Of a DNA stretch of 64,000 bases, positions 47,218 to 56,346 are shown one piece after another. A program made the translations under genes and the position numbers. The first letter of the stretch is position 1, and each line of letters begins with the position of its first letter. The notes under the pieces are model-generated. The model worked only from the letters and a program-made list of their open reading frames with translations. It ran no database searches and had not been told where the DNA came from. The stretch is from Burkholderia guangdongensis (GTDB lineage Bacteria; Pseudomonadota; Gammaproteobacteria; Burkholderiales; Burkholderiaceae), in the NCBI RefSeq assembly GCF_013403875.1, contig NZ_JACBNX010000004.1, positions 306,001-370,000 on the forward strand. The letters are read 5' to 3'.

Positions 47218-47274
47218 GCATTGCGCAGCGTCTTCTTCGCCCGGCCGAGCGGCCGCGGCGAGGAGACACTTCGC

Positions 47275-48471
47275 ATGGATTTGGATTATTCCCCCGCTGA
47301 CGACGCGTTCCGCGCCGACATTCGCGCATTCATCGAGGCAAACCTGCCTCAGCACGTGCGCGCCAAGGTTCTCAATCACAAGCGACTGAACCGCGACGAC
47401 CTCGCGAGCTGGCATCGCATTCTCGGCAAGCGCGGCTGGTCCGCGCCCGCGTGGCCGGCCGAATACGGCGGCCCGGCCTGGAACGCGACGCAGCGGCACA
47501 TCTGGGAAGAGGAGTGCTCGCGGCTCGGCGCACCGAGCGTGCTGCCGTTCGGCGTCGCGATGGTCGCGCCGGTGCTGATGAAGTACGGCAGCGAAGCGCA
47601 GAAGCGCCACTATCTGCCGCGCATCCTCGACGGCACCGACTGGTGGTGCCAGGGCTATTCGGAGCCGGGCTCCGGTTCGGATCTCGCATCGCTGCGCACG
47701 CGCGCCGAGCGGCAGGGCGACCACTACGTCGTCAACGGCCAGAAGACGTGGACGACGCTCGGCCAGCACGCGGACATGATGTTCTGCCTCGTGCGCACCG
47801 ATCCCGGCGCGAAGAAGCAGGAGGGCATCTCGTTCCTGCTGATCGACATGAAGACGCCCGGCATCACCGTGCGTCCGATCATCATGCTCGACGAAGACCA
47901 CGAAGTGAACGAGGTGTTCTTCGAGGACGTGAAGGTGCCGGTCGAGAACCTCGTCGGCGACGAGAACCGCGGCTGGACCTATGCGAAGTATCTGCTCGGC
48001 CATGAGCGCACCGGCATCGCGCGCGTCGGCCACTCGAAGCGCGAGCTCGCGTTCCTGAAACGCGTCGCGCAGCAGCAGAAGAAGAACGGCAAGCCGCTGA
48101 TCGCCGATCCTGTGTTCTCCGCGAAGATCGCCGCGCTCGAGATCGAGCTGATGGCGCTCGAAGTGACGGTGCAGCGCGTCGTGAGCCGCGAGTCGAGCGG
48201 CAAGGGGCCGGGGCCGGAAGCGTCGATGCTGAAGATCAAGGGCACCGAGGTGCAGCAGATGCTGACCGAGCTGATGGTCGAGGCGGTCGGCCCGATGGCC
48301 GCGCCGTTCGACGTGCCGTTCCTCGAAGGCGAGCGCGAGCACAGCCTCGCCGGCGACGACGATGCCGCGCCGCTCGCCGCGTACTACTTCAATTACCGGA
48401 AGACGTCGATCTACGGCGGCTCGAACGAAATTCAAAAGAACATCATCGCGCAGATGATTCTCGGACTGTGA
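47275..48471 (+). CDS. Acyl-CoA dehydrogenase, catalytic-type partner of a putative heteromeric pair
   Basis: 398 residues. Three-domain ACAD: an N-terminal helical domain, a central beta-domain (CQGYSEPGSGSDLASLRTRAE), and a C-terminal helical domain ending SIYGGSNEIQKNIIAQMILGL. The position of the medium-chain catalytic Glu is Gly (YGG). The active Glu may instead be Glu244 in LLGHERTGIA, the helix G place used by isovaleryl/long-chain enzymes and by the FadE26-like subunit of heterotetrameric ACADs. It oxidises an acyl-CoA, substrate unknown. The next ACAD starts 10 bases downstream. Confidence 0.9.
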   Translation: MDLDYSPADDAFRADIRAFIEANLPQHVRAKVLNHKRLNRDDLASWHRILGKRGWSAPAWPAEYGGPAWNATQRHIWEEECSRLGAPSVLPFGVAMVAPVLMKYGSEAQKRHYLPRILDGTDWWCQGYSEPGSGSDLASLRTRAERQGDHYVVNGQKTWTTLGQHADMMFCLVRTDPGAKKQEGISFLLIDMKTPGITVRPIIMLDEDHEVNEVFFEDVKVPVENLVGDENRGWTYAKYLLGHERTGIARVGHSKRELAFLKRVAQQQKKNGKPLIADPVFSAKIAALEIELMALEVTVQRVVSRESSGKGPGPEASMLKIKGTEVQQMLTELMVEAVGPMAAPFDVPFLEGEREHSLAGDDDAAPLAAYYFNYRKTSIYGGSNEIQKNIIAQMILGL

Positions 48472-48481
48472 GGGGCGGCAC

Positions 48482-49627
48482 ATGGACTTCAACTTCACCG
48501 ATGAACAACAGCAGTTCGCCGACGCGCTGCGCCGTTATCTGAGCGAGCAGTACGGATTCGACGCGCGCCACGCGATCGTGCACGGCGAGACCGGCGTGTC
48601 GGACACGCAATGGCAGGCGTTCGCGGAACTCGGCCTGACCGCGCTGCCGGTGCCCGAAGCGCAGGGTGGCTTCGGCGGCGGCCCGGTCGACATGCTGGTG
48701 GCGATGCAGGAGCTCGGGCGCGCGCTCGTCGTCGAGCCGTACTGGGCGACGGCGACCGGCATCGAGGCGCTGCGGATCGCGGGCTCGGGCGCGGGCGACG
48801 ACGCCGCGCTGCTCGAAGCGGTCGCGGCGGGCAGCAAGCGTCTCGCGGTTGCGTTCCACGAACCGCATGCGCGCTACGATCTGTTCTCGATCGACACGCA
48901 TGCGAAAGAGCAGGGCGACGGATATCGCCTGACCGGCGTGAAGTCGGTCGTCCAGCATGGCGCGCAGGCGGATGCGTGGATCGTGCCCGCGCGGCTCGAG
49001 AGCGGCGCGGTCGGCCTGTTCGTGGTCGAGCGTGGCGTGCCGGGCACGGAAGTCGTCGATTACCGGACGATCGACTGCCAGCGCGCGGCGACGATCCGCC
49101 TGAACGACGCGCCCGCGCGGCTGTTGAAGGGCGCGGAGAACGGTGAGGACGGCGGCGAGGCCGCGCTCGAGCAGATCGCCGACTACGCGACGCTGCTGCT
49201 GTGCGCGGAAGCGGTCGGCGCGCTCGACGAGCTGAACCGCGCGACCGTCGAATACACGAAGACGCGCCAGCAGTTCGGCGTGCCGATCGCGCGCTTCCAG
49301 GCGCTGCAGCACCGGATGGTCGAGATGCTGATCCACGCGGAGCAGGCGCGCTCCATCACGTATCTGGCTGCGGTACGCTATGCGGGCGGCGACGCCGATG
49401 CGCGGCGCAAGGCGGTGTCGGCGGCGAAGGCGCGCATCGGCCAGGCCGCGCGGTTCGTCGGCCAGCAGGCGGTGCAGCTGCACGGCGGGATGGGCGTGAC
49501 GAACGAAGTCGCGGCCGCGCATCTGTTCAAGCGGCTCGCGATCATCGACACGACGCTCGGCGATACCGACCATCATCTCGCGCGCTTCGCGTCGTTGCCG
49601 GACTTCGCGCAGGCTGAAGCGGCCTGA
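48482..49627 (+). CDS. Acyl-CoA dehydrogenase-like protein, non-catalytic-type partner
   Basis: 381 residues. ACAD fold with weak FAD motifs: FTDEQQQFADALRRYL, the central beta-domain (GYRLTGVKSVVQHGAQADAWIV) and HGGMGVTNEVAAAHLFKRL. No helix-G ER pair and no Glu in the C-terminal catalytic loop is visible. This matches the second subunit of alpha2beta2 ACADs such as FadE26-FadE27, in which only one subunit of each dimer carries the base. It sits 10 bases after the first ACAD, so a complex is the natural reading. Confidence 0.88.
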   Translation: MDFNFTDEQQQFADALRRYLSEQYGFDARHAIVHGETGVSDTQWQAFAELGLTALPVPEAQGGFGGGPVDMLVAMQELGRALVVEPYWATATGIEALRIAGSGAGDDAALLEAVAAGSKRLAVAFHEPHARYDLFSIDTHAKEQGDGYRLTGVKSVVQHGAQADAWIVPARLESGAVGLFVVERGVPGTEVVDYRTIDCQRAATIRLNDAPARLLKGAENGEDGGEAALEQIADYATLLLCAEAVGALDELNRATVEYTKTRQQFGVPIARFQALQHRMVEMLIHAEQARSITYLAAVRYAGGDADARRKAVSAAKARIGQAARFVGQQAVQLHGGMGVTNEVAAAHLFKRLAIIDTTLGDTDHHLARFASLPDFAQAEAA

Positions 49628-49683
49628 CGCGGCCCGGCCGAACGCGGAGTCCGCGATCGCTGCTCAACCCGAGGAGGAACGCA

Positions 49684-50145
49684 GTGGGAATCAGTTACGA
49701 AGATCTGGAAGTCGGCAGCATGACCGAGGTCGGCCGGCATACGTTCGAGGCGGACGACATCATCGAGTTCGCCGAGCGCTACGACCCGCAGCCGTTCCAC
49801 CTCGACGAGGCGGCCGGCAAGGCGTCGCCGTTCGGCGGGCTCGTCGCGAGCGGCTGGCATACGTGCGCGGTGTTCATGGGCATGCTCGTGCGCAATCGGC
49901 TCAAGGGCTCGACGAGCATGGGCTCGCCCGGCATCGACGAGATCCGCTGGCTGAAGCCGGTGCGCGTCGGCGACACGATCACGATGTATCAAAAGGTGCT
50001 CGGCAAGCGCGTGTCCGCGAGCAAGCCGGACCGCGGGATCGTCGAGACCGAGTGGGTCGGCGTGAATCAGGCCGGCGAGACCGTGATCACCGTGCGCTCG
50101 AAGGGGATGTTCGGGCTGCGCCATCCGGAAGGAGGGCAGGCATGA
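49684..50145 (+). CDS. MaoC-like hydratase (first of a pair)
   Basis: 153 residues, hot-dog fold. The hydratase-2 motif region reads AERYDPQPFHLDEAAGKAS, with Asp and His as the catalytic dyad, followed by FGGLVASGWHTCA. It would hydrate a 2-enoyl-CoA with R stereochemistry. Start GTG 49684 with GAGGAG upstream. It ends in an ATGA overlap with the second MaoC gene. Confidence 0.87.
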   Translation: MGISYEDLEVGSMTEVGRHTFEADDIIEFAERYDPQPFHLDEAAGKASPFGGLVASGWHTCAVFMGMLVRNRLKGSTSMGSPGIDEIRWLKPVRVGDTITMYQKVLGKRVSASKPDRGIVETEWVGVNQAGETVITVRSKGMFGLRHPEGGQA

Positions 50146-50618
50146 CCGACGTCACGTTGCCGGTGATCGCGTCCTTGCAGGCGCTGCAGGCCTGTTTGGG
50201 CGGCGAGCCGTTCACGAGCGGCTGGCTCGAGGTCGGCCAGCGGCAGGTCGACCAGTTCGCCGACGCGACCGGCGATCATCAGTGGATCCACATCGATCCG
50301 GAGCGCGCGCGGCGCGAGTCGCCGTTCGGCGGGCCGGTCGCGCACGGGTTCCTGACGTTGTCGCTGATTCCCGCGCTGATGGCCGAAGCGGTGCGCTTCG
50401 AGCAGAAGATGGGCGTCAACTACGGGCTGAACCGTGTGCGCTTCGTGAAACCGGTGCCGGTCGGCGCGCGCGTGCGCGCGCTGTTCTCGGTGAAGGAAGT
50501 CGCCGATGCGGCGCGCGGCGGCGCGCAGGTCACGTGGGCCGTGTCGGTGCAGATCGAGCAGGCGGGCGAGCCGCTCGTCGTCTGCATCGCGGAGTTCGTC
50601 ACGCTGCATTATTTCTGA
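50142..50618 (+). CDS. MaoC-like hydratase (second of a pair)
   Basis: 158 residues, hot-dog fold, NodN/R-hydratase type. FADATGDHQWIHIDPERARRES carries an Asp-x4-His motif; FGGPVAHGFLTLSLIP follows. Because it overlaps the first MaoC gene and follows two ACADs, it may work with it as a heterodimer, like the ChsH1-ChsH2 or HadAB pairs. But it keeps its own motif, so it could also act alone. GGAGGG precedes ATG 50142. Confidence 0.88.
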   Translation: MTDVTLPVIASLQALQACLGGEPFTSGWLEVGQRQVDQFADATGDHQWIHIDPERARRESPFGGPVAHGFLTLSLIPALMAEAVRFEQKMGVNYGLNRVRFVKPVPVGARVRALFSVKEVADAARGGAQVTWAVSVQIEQAGEPLVVCIAEFVTLHYF

Positions 50619-50678
50619 ACGTGCGGTTCGGCAGAGGCGGCGCCCGCCGCTTCTCCGTTCGTTTTCGTTGAAGCGGGG

Positions 50679-51374
50679 TCAGTGCTTCGCGTACTGCGTC
50701 GCGCCGAACAGCACTTCACGCGCCTTTGCGTCGTCCTGCAGCGCCTTGCGCTGCGCGGCGAGCACGTCGACGCCGCGCTGCACAGCGGGCCGCGCGGCGA
50801 TCGCCTCGTGCCAGCGTTTCACGTTCGGCAACTCGTCGAGCGCGATGCCCTGGTTCTGCCACGAGCGGGTCCACGGGAACGTCGCGATATCCGCGATCGT
50901 GTACGCGTCGCCGGCCAGATATTCGGTCTCGCCGAGCTTCGTTTCCATCACGTTGTACAGGCGCCGCGCCTCGTTCGTGTAGCGGTCGATCGCGTAGCCG
51001 ATCTTCTCCGGCGCGTACAGCCGGAAATGATGCGCCTGGCCGAGCATCGGCCCGATGCCGCCCATCTGGAACATCAGCCACTGCAGCGTCGCGTAGCGCG
51101 CGAGCGGGTCGGCCGGCAGGAACCGGCCGGTCTTTTCCGCGAGATAGATCAGGATCGCGCCCGATTCGAACAACGAGATCGGCTGGCCGCCGGGGCCGTC
51201 CGGATCGACGATCGCGGGGATCTTGTTGTTCGGGCTGATCTGCAGGAAGTCGGGCTTGAACTGGTCGCCGGCGCCGATGTCGATCGGATGCACGCGGTAG
51301 TCGAGGCCCGTCTCCTCGAGCATGATGTGCACCTTGTGGCCGTTCGGGGTCGCCCAGCTGTAGACGTCGATCAT
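50679..51374 (-). CDS. Nu-class glutathione transferase / disulfide-bond oxidoreductase (YfcG-like)
   Basis: 231 residues. MIDVYSWATPNGHKVHIMLEETGLDYRVHPIDIG is nearly the YfcG N terminus: the TPNGHK motif places it in the Nu class, which binds two GSH and has disulfide reductase activity. The thioredoxin-like domain covers residues 1-85 (SPNNKIPAIVD, FESGAILIYLAEKTG); the helical domain follows. It is the last gene of a minus-strand cluster, starting 139 bases after the ACAD gene. Convergent with the MaoC gene. Confidence 0.9.
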   Translation of the reverse strand: MIDVYSWATPNGHKVHIMLEETGLDYRVHPIDIGAGDQFKPDFLQISPNNKIPAIVDPDGPGGQPISLFESGAILIYLAEKTGRFLPADPLARYATLQWLMFQMGGIGPMLGQAHHFRLYAPEKIGYAIDRYTNEARRLYNVMETKLGETEYLAGDAYTIADIATFPWTRSWQNQGIALDELPNVKRWHEAIAARPAVQRGVDVLAAQRKALQDDAKAREVLFGATQYAKH

Positions 51375-51513
51375 CGTGGCTCCTTCTTTGCGTGCGCGAA
51401 AGCGGCGCCGCATGGGCGCCGCGAACAGGCGGAAATTAGAGCATAGATCGATGCGGGCTGCAGGCGACCGGCGTGGGCGACCGGCGTGGGCGACCCCTGC
51501 CGCCCGCGCGTCA

Positions 51514-52731
51514 TCACCCCGCGTAGCGCCCGAGCTCCATCTTCGCGATTGCGTTACGGTGTACTTCGTCGGGGCCGTCCGCGAACCGCAGCGTGCGCGC
51601 GTTCGCGTACGCATACGCGAGCGGGAAGTCGTCGCTGACGCCGCCGCCGCCATGCACCTGCATCGCCCAGTCGATCACCTGGCACGCCATGTTCGGCGCG
51701 ACGACCTTGATCATCGCGATCTCCGCGCGCGCGATCTTGTTGCCGACGGTGTCCATCATGTATGCGGCCTTCAGCGTGAGCAGGCGCGCCTGCTCGATCA
51801 TGCAGCGCGCCTCGGCGATGCGCTCCTGCGTGACCGTCTGCGCCGCGACGGTCTTGCCGAACGCGACGCGCGCGATCGCGCGGCGGCACATCAGCTCGAG
51901 CGCGCGCTCCGCGAGGCCGATGAGCCGCATGCAGTGATGGATGCGGCCCGGCCCGAGGCGCCCCTGCGCGATCTCGAAGCCGCGGCCTTCGCCGAGCAGG
52001 ATGTTCGACACGGGCACGCGCACGTTCTCGAGCGTGATCTCCATGTGGCCGTGCGGCGCGTCGTCGTAGCCGAACACGTTGAGCGGCCGGTGCACGGTGA
52101 TGCCCGGCGCGTCGGACGGCACGAGGATCATCGATTGCTGCGCGTGGCGCGGCGCGTCGGGATCGGTCTTGCCCATCACGATGTACACCTTGCAGCGCGG
52201 GTCGCCGGCGCCCGACGACCACCACTTGTGGCCGTTGATCACGTACGAATCGCCGTCGCGCTCGATGCGGGTCTGGATGTTCGTCGCGTCCGACGACGCG
52301 ACTTCCGGCTCCGTCATCAGGAATGCCGAGCGGATCTTGCCGTCGAGCAGCGGCTCGAGCCACGTGCGCCGGTGCTCGTCCGTGCCGTAGCGCTCGATCG
52401 TTTCCATGTTGCCGGTGTCCGGTGCGCTGCAGTTGAACACCTCGGGCGCCCACGGCACGCGGCCCATGATTTCGCAGAGCGGCGCGTATTCGAGGTTGGT
52501 CAGCCCGGCGCCGCGCGACGATTCGGGCAGGAACAGATTCCACAGATCCGCCGCGCGCGCCTTTTCCTTCAGCGGCTCGAGCAGCGAGACCGGCTTCCAT
52601 GCGTTGCCGGCGTTGCGGTTGCGGGCCACTTCGTCGTGGAACGCCTGCTCGTTCGGATAGATGTGCTCGTCGAAGAACGCGTTGAGCTGCGTGCGCAGCA
52701 TCTGGACTTTCGGGGTGTAGTCGAAGTGCAT
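51514..52731 (-). CDS. Acyl-CoA dehydrogenase, ACAD10/11-like
   Basis: 405 residues. [28 protein letters not shown] starts the N-terminal helical domain; [15 protein letters not shown] is the central FAD motif; [18 protein letters not shown], at the C terminus, is characteristic of the ACAD11-type enzymes. It lies 59 bases downstream of an APH-like phosphotransferase gene. In animals these two domains are fused in ACAD10/ACAD11 and turn 4-hydroxyacyl-CoAs into enoyl-CoAs via a phosphorylated intermediate. LvaA and LvaC of Pseudomonas levulinate catabolism do the same as separate proteins. The equivalent reaction is inferred here. Confidence 0.9.
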   Translation of the reverse strand: MHFDYTPKVQMLRTQLNAFFDEHIYPNEQAFHDEVARNRNAGNAWKPVSLLEPLKEKARAADLWNLFLPESSRGAGLTNLEYAPLCEIMGRVPWAPEVFNCSAPDTGNMETIERYGTDEHRRTWLEPLLDGKIRSAFLMTEPEVASSDATNIQTRIERDGDSYVINGHKWWSSGAGDPRCKVYIVMGKTDPDAPRHAQQSMILVPSDAPGITVHRPLNVFGYDDAPHGHMEITLENVRVPVSNILLGEGRGFEIAQGRLGPGRIHHCMRLIGLAERALELMCRRAIARVAFGKTVAAQTVTQERIAEARCMIEQARLLTLKAAYMMDTVGNKIARAEIAMIKVVAPNMACQVIDWAMQVHGGGGVSDDFPLAYAYANARTLRFADGPDEVHRNAIAKMELGRYAG

Positions 52732-52790
52732 CGTCGGCCTCGGGGTGGGAAGACGTCGGGAAAGAGTCGGGAAAGAGGGGGCGGCGCGCG

Positions 52791-53891
52791 TCAGCGCACC
52801 TTCTGTGCGTATTTCCAGGCCTGCTCCGCCATCGGCCGCGCGCGCCGGCCGGCATCGAGCGCCTGCGCGCTCGACGCGGTGCCGTCGACGACGCGCTTCA
52901 TGATCCCTTGCAGGATCGCCGCGATGCGGAACATGTTGTAGGCCAGATAGACATTCCAGTCGCCGGGAATCGACAGGCCCGTGCGCTCGCAGTAGCGCGC
53001 GACGTAGCTGGCTTCGTCGGGAATCCCGAGCGCCTGCCAGTCGAGCCCCGCGATGCCGCGGAACTGCTGCGGATCGACGTGCCACGTCATGCAGTGGTAC
53101 GCGAAGTCCGCGAGCGGATCGCCGAGTGTCGACAGCTCCCAGTCGAGCACCGCGAGCACGCGCGGCTCGGTCGGATGGAAGATCAGGTTGTCGAGCCGGT
53201 AGTCGCCGTGCACGATCGACACGGGGCGGCCTTCGTCGGCCGGCATGTGCTGCGGCAGCCATTCGATGAGCCGGTGCATCGCGTCGATCGGCTCCGTCTC
53301 GGACGCGAGATACTGCTTGCTCCAGCGGCCGATCTGGCGGGCGAAGTAATTGCCGGGCTTGCCGTAGTCGGATAGCCCGACCGATGCCGGATCGACCGTG
53401 TGCAGCGCGGCGATCACGCGGTTCATCTCGTCGTAGTGCGCGGCGCGCGCGTCGGGCGACATGCCGGGCAGCGCCGGGTCCCACAGCACGCGCCCTTCGA
53501 CGAACGCCATCACGTAGAACGCGCGGCCGATCACGCTTTCGTCGTCGCACAGCGCGTGCATCCGCGCAACGGGCACGTCGGTGTCGGCGAGCGCGGCCAT
53601 CACGCGATACTCGCGCTCGATCGCATGCGCGGACGGCAGCAGCTTCGCGGCCGGGCCGGGCTTCGCGCGCATCACGTAGCTGCGCGTCGGCGTGACGAGC
53701 TTGAAGGTCGGGTTCGACTGGCCGCCCTTGAACTGCTCGACGGTCAGCGGGCCGGCGAAGCCGTCGACGTGCTCGGCGAGCCAGCGCGCGAGCGCGTCGG
53801 CGTCGAAGCGCTGGCGCTCGCCGACGGGCGCGGTGCCCTCGAACGCGGTGTAATCGGTGGCCGTCGAGGCGGGATCGTTCTGTTGAGCCAC
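52791..53891 (-). CDS. Aminoglycoside phosphotransferase-fold kinase (LvaA/ACAD10-11 kinase-like)
   Basis: 366 residues from GTG 53891, which has GGAG five bases upstream; ATG 53921 would add 10. The protein-kinase-like APH fold is complete: [25 protein letters not shown] (Lys), [15 protein letters not shown] (catalytic HGDxxxxN) and [19 protein letters not shown] (metal-binding DWE). The last motif is that of the kinase domain of ACAD10/11. It probably phosphorylates a hydroxyacyl-CoA so the adjacent ACAD11-like enzyme can complete conversion. It is not an antibiotic kinase, judging by the motif and neighbours. Confidence 0.88.
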   Translation of the reverse strand: MAQQNDPASTATDYTAFEGTAPVGERQRFDADALARWLAEHVDGFAGPLTVEQFKGGQSNPTFKLVTPTRSYVMRAKPGPAAKLLPSAHAIEREYRVMAALADTDVPVARMHALCDDESVIGRAFYVMAFVEGRVLWDPALPGMSPDARAAHYDEMNRVIAALHTVDPASVGLSDYGKPGNYFARQIGRWSKQYLASETEPIDAMHRLIEWLPQHMPADEGRPVSIVHGDYRLDNLIFHPTEPRVLAVLDWELSTLGDPLADFAYHCMTWHVDPQQFRGIAGLDWQALGIPDEASYVARYCERTGLSIPGDWNVYLAYNMFRIAAILQGIMKRVVDGTASSAQALDAGRRARPMAEQAWKYAQKVR

Positions 53892-53952
53892 TGTGTCTCC
53901 AGTCTCATGCTTCGCGGCCATCCCGAGCCGGCGTACCGGCCCGGGATGGCGC

Positions 53953-54675
53953 TCAGGCTTGCGAGAAGGTCAGGAACTGCTGATACAGCAATTCCATCGT
54001 CGTATTGCGGACGTCGCGATGCAGCGCTTCGGGCGGTGCATGGTTGATCATCCGGATCACCCAGTCGTTCGGTGCGTCGCCTACATCGAGCGCGTTGATG
54101 CAGCCGGTCGCCTGCGACAGATGGCCGATGAACACGCGTTGGCCCGGCAGCATCGCGTGCGACAGCAGCGCGCGGTTCACGCCGCCGTGCAGTACGACGA
54201 GCGCAGTGTCCCACGAACGATCGGCGCGCAGCGCGGCGAGCGGCGGCAGCACCCGGTCGATCAGCTCGCCGATCGTCTCGCCGCCGAGAAAGCGCGTCGT
54301 CTCGGGCACGACGCCTTCGAACACGCGCAGGAACGCGTCGCGCTGCTGGTCGGGCGGCATCTCGGACAGATGGCCGCCGCGAATCTCGCGCCACGCGGGC
54401 TCGAGCTCGATGTCGATGCGCTGGCCGGTCTCGGCGAGCACGCGCTGCGCGGTCTCGACGGTGCGCGGCAGGCCGCTCGCGATCACGCGGTCGAAGCGGA
54501 TCGCCTGCTCGGCGAACACGCGCCCGGCGGCGCTCGCCTGCGCGCGGCCGCGCTCGTTGAGCGGCACGTTGTCGGGGTCGATCACGCGGCCGCTCGCGTC
54601 GAAATAAGTGACGTCGCCGTGGCGCATCAGATAGATGCGGCGGCGCTTCGGCAGTTCGTAGGCAGGCATGATCAT
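53953..54675 (-). CDS. Histidine phosphatase family protein (phosphoglycerate mutase-like)
   Basis: 240 residues from ATG 54675 (238 from ATG 54669). Catalytic features: the LMRHGDVTYFD motif (RHG, first His), SGLPRTVETAQRV (Arg), and VLHGGVNRALL (second His). Phosphatase or mutase activity on small phosphates is expected. The gene overlaps the stop of the enoyl-CoA hydratase (ATGA), and it lies upstream of the kinase gene, in an operon that may use phosphorylated acyl-CoAs. Its substrate is unknown. Confidence 0.87.
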   Translation of the reverse strand: MIMPAYELPKRRRIYLMRHGDVTYFDASGRVIDPDNVPLNERGRAQASAAGRVFAEQAIRFDRVIASGLPRTVETAQRVLAETGQRIDIELEPAWREIRGGHLSEMPPDQQRDAFLRVFEGVVPETTRFLGGETIGELIDRVLPPLAALRADRSWDTALVVLHGGVNRALLSHAMLPGQRVFIGHLSQATGCINALDVGDAPNDWVIRMINHAPPEALHRDVRNTTMELLYQQFLTFSQA

Positions 54676-55463
54676 CGCTTGTAGTTGGCCGGGCGCTTTT
54701 CGAGGAACGCGGAGATGCCTTCGAGCGCGTCCGGATGGTGGAGCGACGCGACGAAATGGTCGCGTTCGGCGACGAGGTGCGCGGCGAGCGGCTGAGCCGG
54801 CGCATCGTCGAGCAACTGTTTGATCCGCGTGAGCGAGTTCGGCGAGATACCGGCGAGCGAATCGGCCCATGCGAGCGCGTCGGCGAGCGCATGGCCCGGC
54901 TTCGCGAGCCGGTTCACGACGCCGACCTCGTGCAGCCGCGCGGCGCCGACCGGTTTCGCCTCGAACATGATTTCAGCCGCGAGCGCGCGCGGCACCGAGC
55001 GCGCGAGGAACCACGAGCCGCCGCCGTCGGGCGTGAGGCCGACGCGCGCGTACGACATCGCGAATTTCGCGTCGTCGGCCGCGACGATCAGGTCGCACGC
55101 GAGCGCGAGCGAGAAGCCCGCGCCGGCGGCCGCGCCCTCGACGGCCGCGATGACCGGCTTCGTCAGCGTGTGCAGCGCATTCACCCATTCGCCGAGCGTG
55201 TCGATGCTCTCGGCCTGGACCGACGGATCTTTCGAACGGTTTTCGAGCAGGCGGTTCAGGTTGCCGCCCGCGCAGAAGAAGCGGTCGGCGCCCGTCAGCA
55301 CGATCGCGCGAATCGACGGATCGCGCTCGGCAGTCGTGAGCGCCTCGATCCCGGCCGCGTACATGTCGGGATGCAGCGCGTTGCGCGCGCCGGGATTGGA
55401 CAGGGTCAGGACGAGCGTCGTTTCGCTCTCGGTCGGGCGTGACGCCAGCAGTTCGGCACTCAT
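54672..55463 (-). CDS. Enoyl-CoA hydratase/isomerase family protein
   Basis: 263 residues, crotonase fold. CoA and oxyanion-hole loops: NALHPDMYAAG, GADRFFCAGGNLNRL and AAVEGAAAGAGFSLALACDLIVAAD. The catalytic-Glu positions of ECH1 are not clearly both present (GLTPDGGGSWFLAR, Asp at the second), so isomerase or hydrolase activity (for example an oxepin-CoA hydrolase-like enzyme) is as likely as hydration. It begins the minus-strand operon leading to the phosphatase, kinase and ACAD. ATG 55463. Confidence 0.88.
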   Translation of the reverse strand: MSAELLASRPTESETTLVLTLSNPGARNALHPDMYAAGIEALTTAERDPSIRAIVLTGADRFFCAGGNLNRLLENRSKDPSVQAESIDTLGEWVNALHTLTKPVIAAVEGAAAGAGFSLALACDLIVAADDAKFAMSYARVGLTPDGGGSWFLARSVPRALAAEIMFEAKPVGAARLHEVGVVNRLAKPGHALADALAWADSLAGISPNSLTRIKQLLDDAPAQPLAAHLVAERDHFVASLHHPDALEGISAFLEKRPANYKR

Positions 55464-55554
55464 GCGAGTGTGTCTCCAGTCGGTTGGGGCGGTGCGTGGC
55501 GCTGCGCTTCGCAGCCACGTTCGCGAATGCAATGATGTATGTCATGACGGACGC

Positions 55555-55587
55555 AAAAGTGCTTTAGACTAGCACGAACGTGCTTTT
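55555..55587. promoter_or_regulatory. Inverted-repeat operator candidate in the divergent hydratase/GST promoter region
   Basis: AGCACG-AA-CGTGCT (55571-55584) is a perfect 6-2-6 inverted repeat, preceded by a related half-site AAAAGTGCT (55555-55563) mirrored by GTGCTTTT (55580-55587). TAGACT (55565-55570) is a possible -10 for the plus strand. It lies in the 194-base gap between divergent genes, where a regulator of acyl-CoA metabolism would be expected to bind. The regulator is not encoded in the immediate neighbourhood. Confidence 0.45.
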
Positions 55588-55657
55588 CAGCGCGACGAAT
55601 CATCCCCCGCGCGGCCGGCGCCGCCTCATGCGAATGCTCATCGATCAGGAGACTCCG

Positions 55658-56311
55658 ATGCTCAAGCTTTGCGGTTTTCCGTTGTCCAATTATTACAACA
55701 AGGTCAAATTCGTGATGCTGGAGCACGGCATTGCGTTCGAGGAGATACCGGTCGCGCTGCCGATCCGCGACGCCGAGACGCTCGCGGCAACGCCGTTCGG
55801 CAAGGTGCCGTTCCTGCGCACCGACGAGGGCGTGCTGGCCGAGTCGCAGGTGATGGTCGAGTATCTCGCGGATCGTCATCCGGACAAGCCGATCTATCCG
55901 GCCGATCCGTTCGAGAAGGCGAAGGTGCGCGAGCTGATCACGACGCTCGAACTGTACCTCGAATGGTCGGCGCGCGATCTGTATCCGGAGGCGTTTTTCG
56001 GCGCGAAGATCAGCGACGGCACGAAGGGGCACGTCGAGAAGAAGCTCACGCACGCGCTCGGTGGGTTCAAGCGGATGACGTCGTTCTCGCCGTACGTGCT
56101 CGGCGATACGTTCGGCCTCGCGGACATCGCCGCGTCGATCCATCTGCCGCTCGTCGCGCTCGCGACGAAGACGATCTACGGGCGCGACTTCGTGCTCGAA
56201 GCCGGCATCGACTGGAAGGCGCACGCGCAGAAGGTCGGCGAGCGGCCGGCCGCGCAGCGCGTCGCGGAGGATCGCAAGGCGTATCTCGCGGCGAACGCGA
56301 AGCGTCCTTGA
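55658..56311 (+). CDS. Glutathione S-transferase family protein
   Basis: 217 residues. N-terminal thioredoxin-like domain (CGFPLSNYYNKVKFVMLEHGIAFEEIP; TPFGKVPFLRTDEG; LAESQVMVEYLADRHP, with the ES glutathione-binding pair) and an all-helical C-terminal domain (GDTFGLADIAASIHLP). The catalytic residue is likely Ser/Cys/Tyr in the first loop but cannot be assigned. ATG 55658 has AGGAG upstream, and it is divergent from the hydratase operon. Convergent with the aminotransferase; a GC hairpin (56347-56368) lies between. Confidence 0.88.
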   Translation: MLKLCGFPLSNYYNKVKFVMLEHGIAFEEIPVALPIRDAETLAATPFGKVPFLRTDEGVLAESQVMVEYLADRHPDKPIYPADPFEKAKVRELITTLELYLEWSARDLYPEAFFGAKISDGTKGHVEKKLTHALGGFKRMTSFSPYVLGDTFGLADIAASIHLPLVALATKTIYGRDFVLEAGIDWKAHAQKVGERPAAQRVAEDRKAYLAANAKRP

Positions 56312-56346
56312 ACGCGGCGCCCCGCATCGCGCGGGGCGTGAATCGC

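Noticed and set aside
52791..53891. Aminoglycoside resistance kinase (APH)
   Set aside because: The [16 protein letters not shown] motif and the ACAD neighbour place it in the ACAD10/11 and LvaA-type kinases rather than antibiotic resistance.
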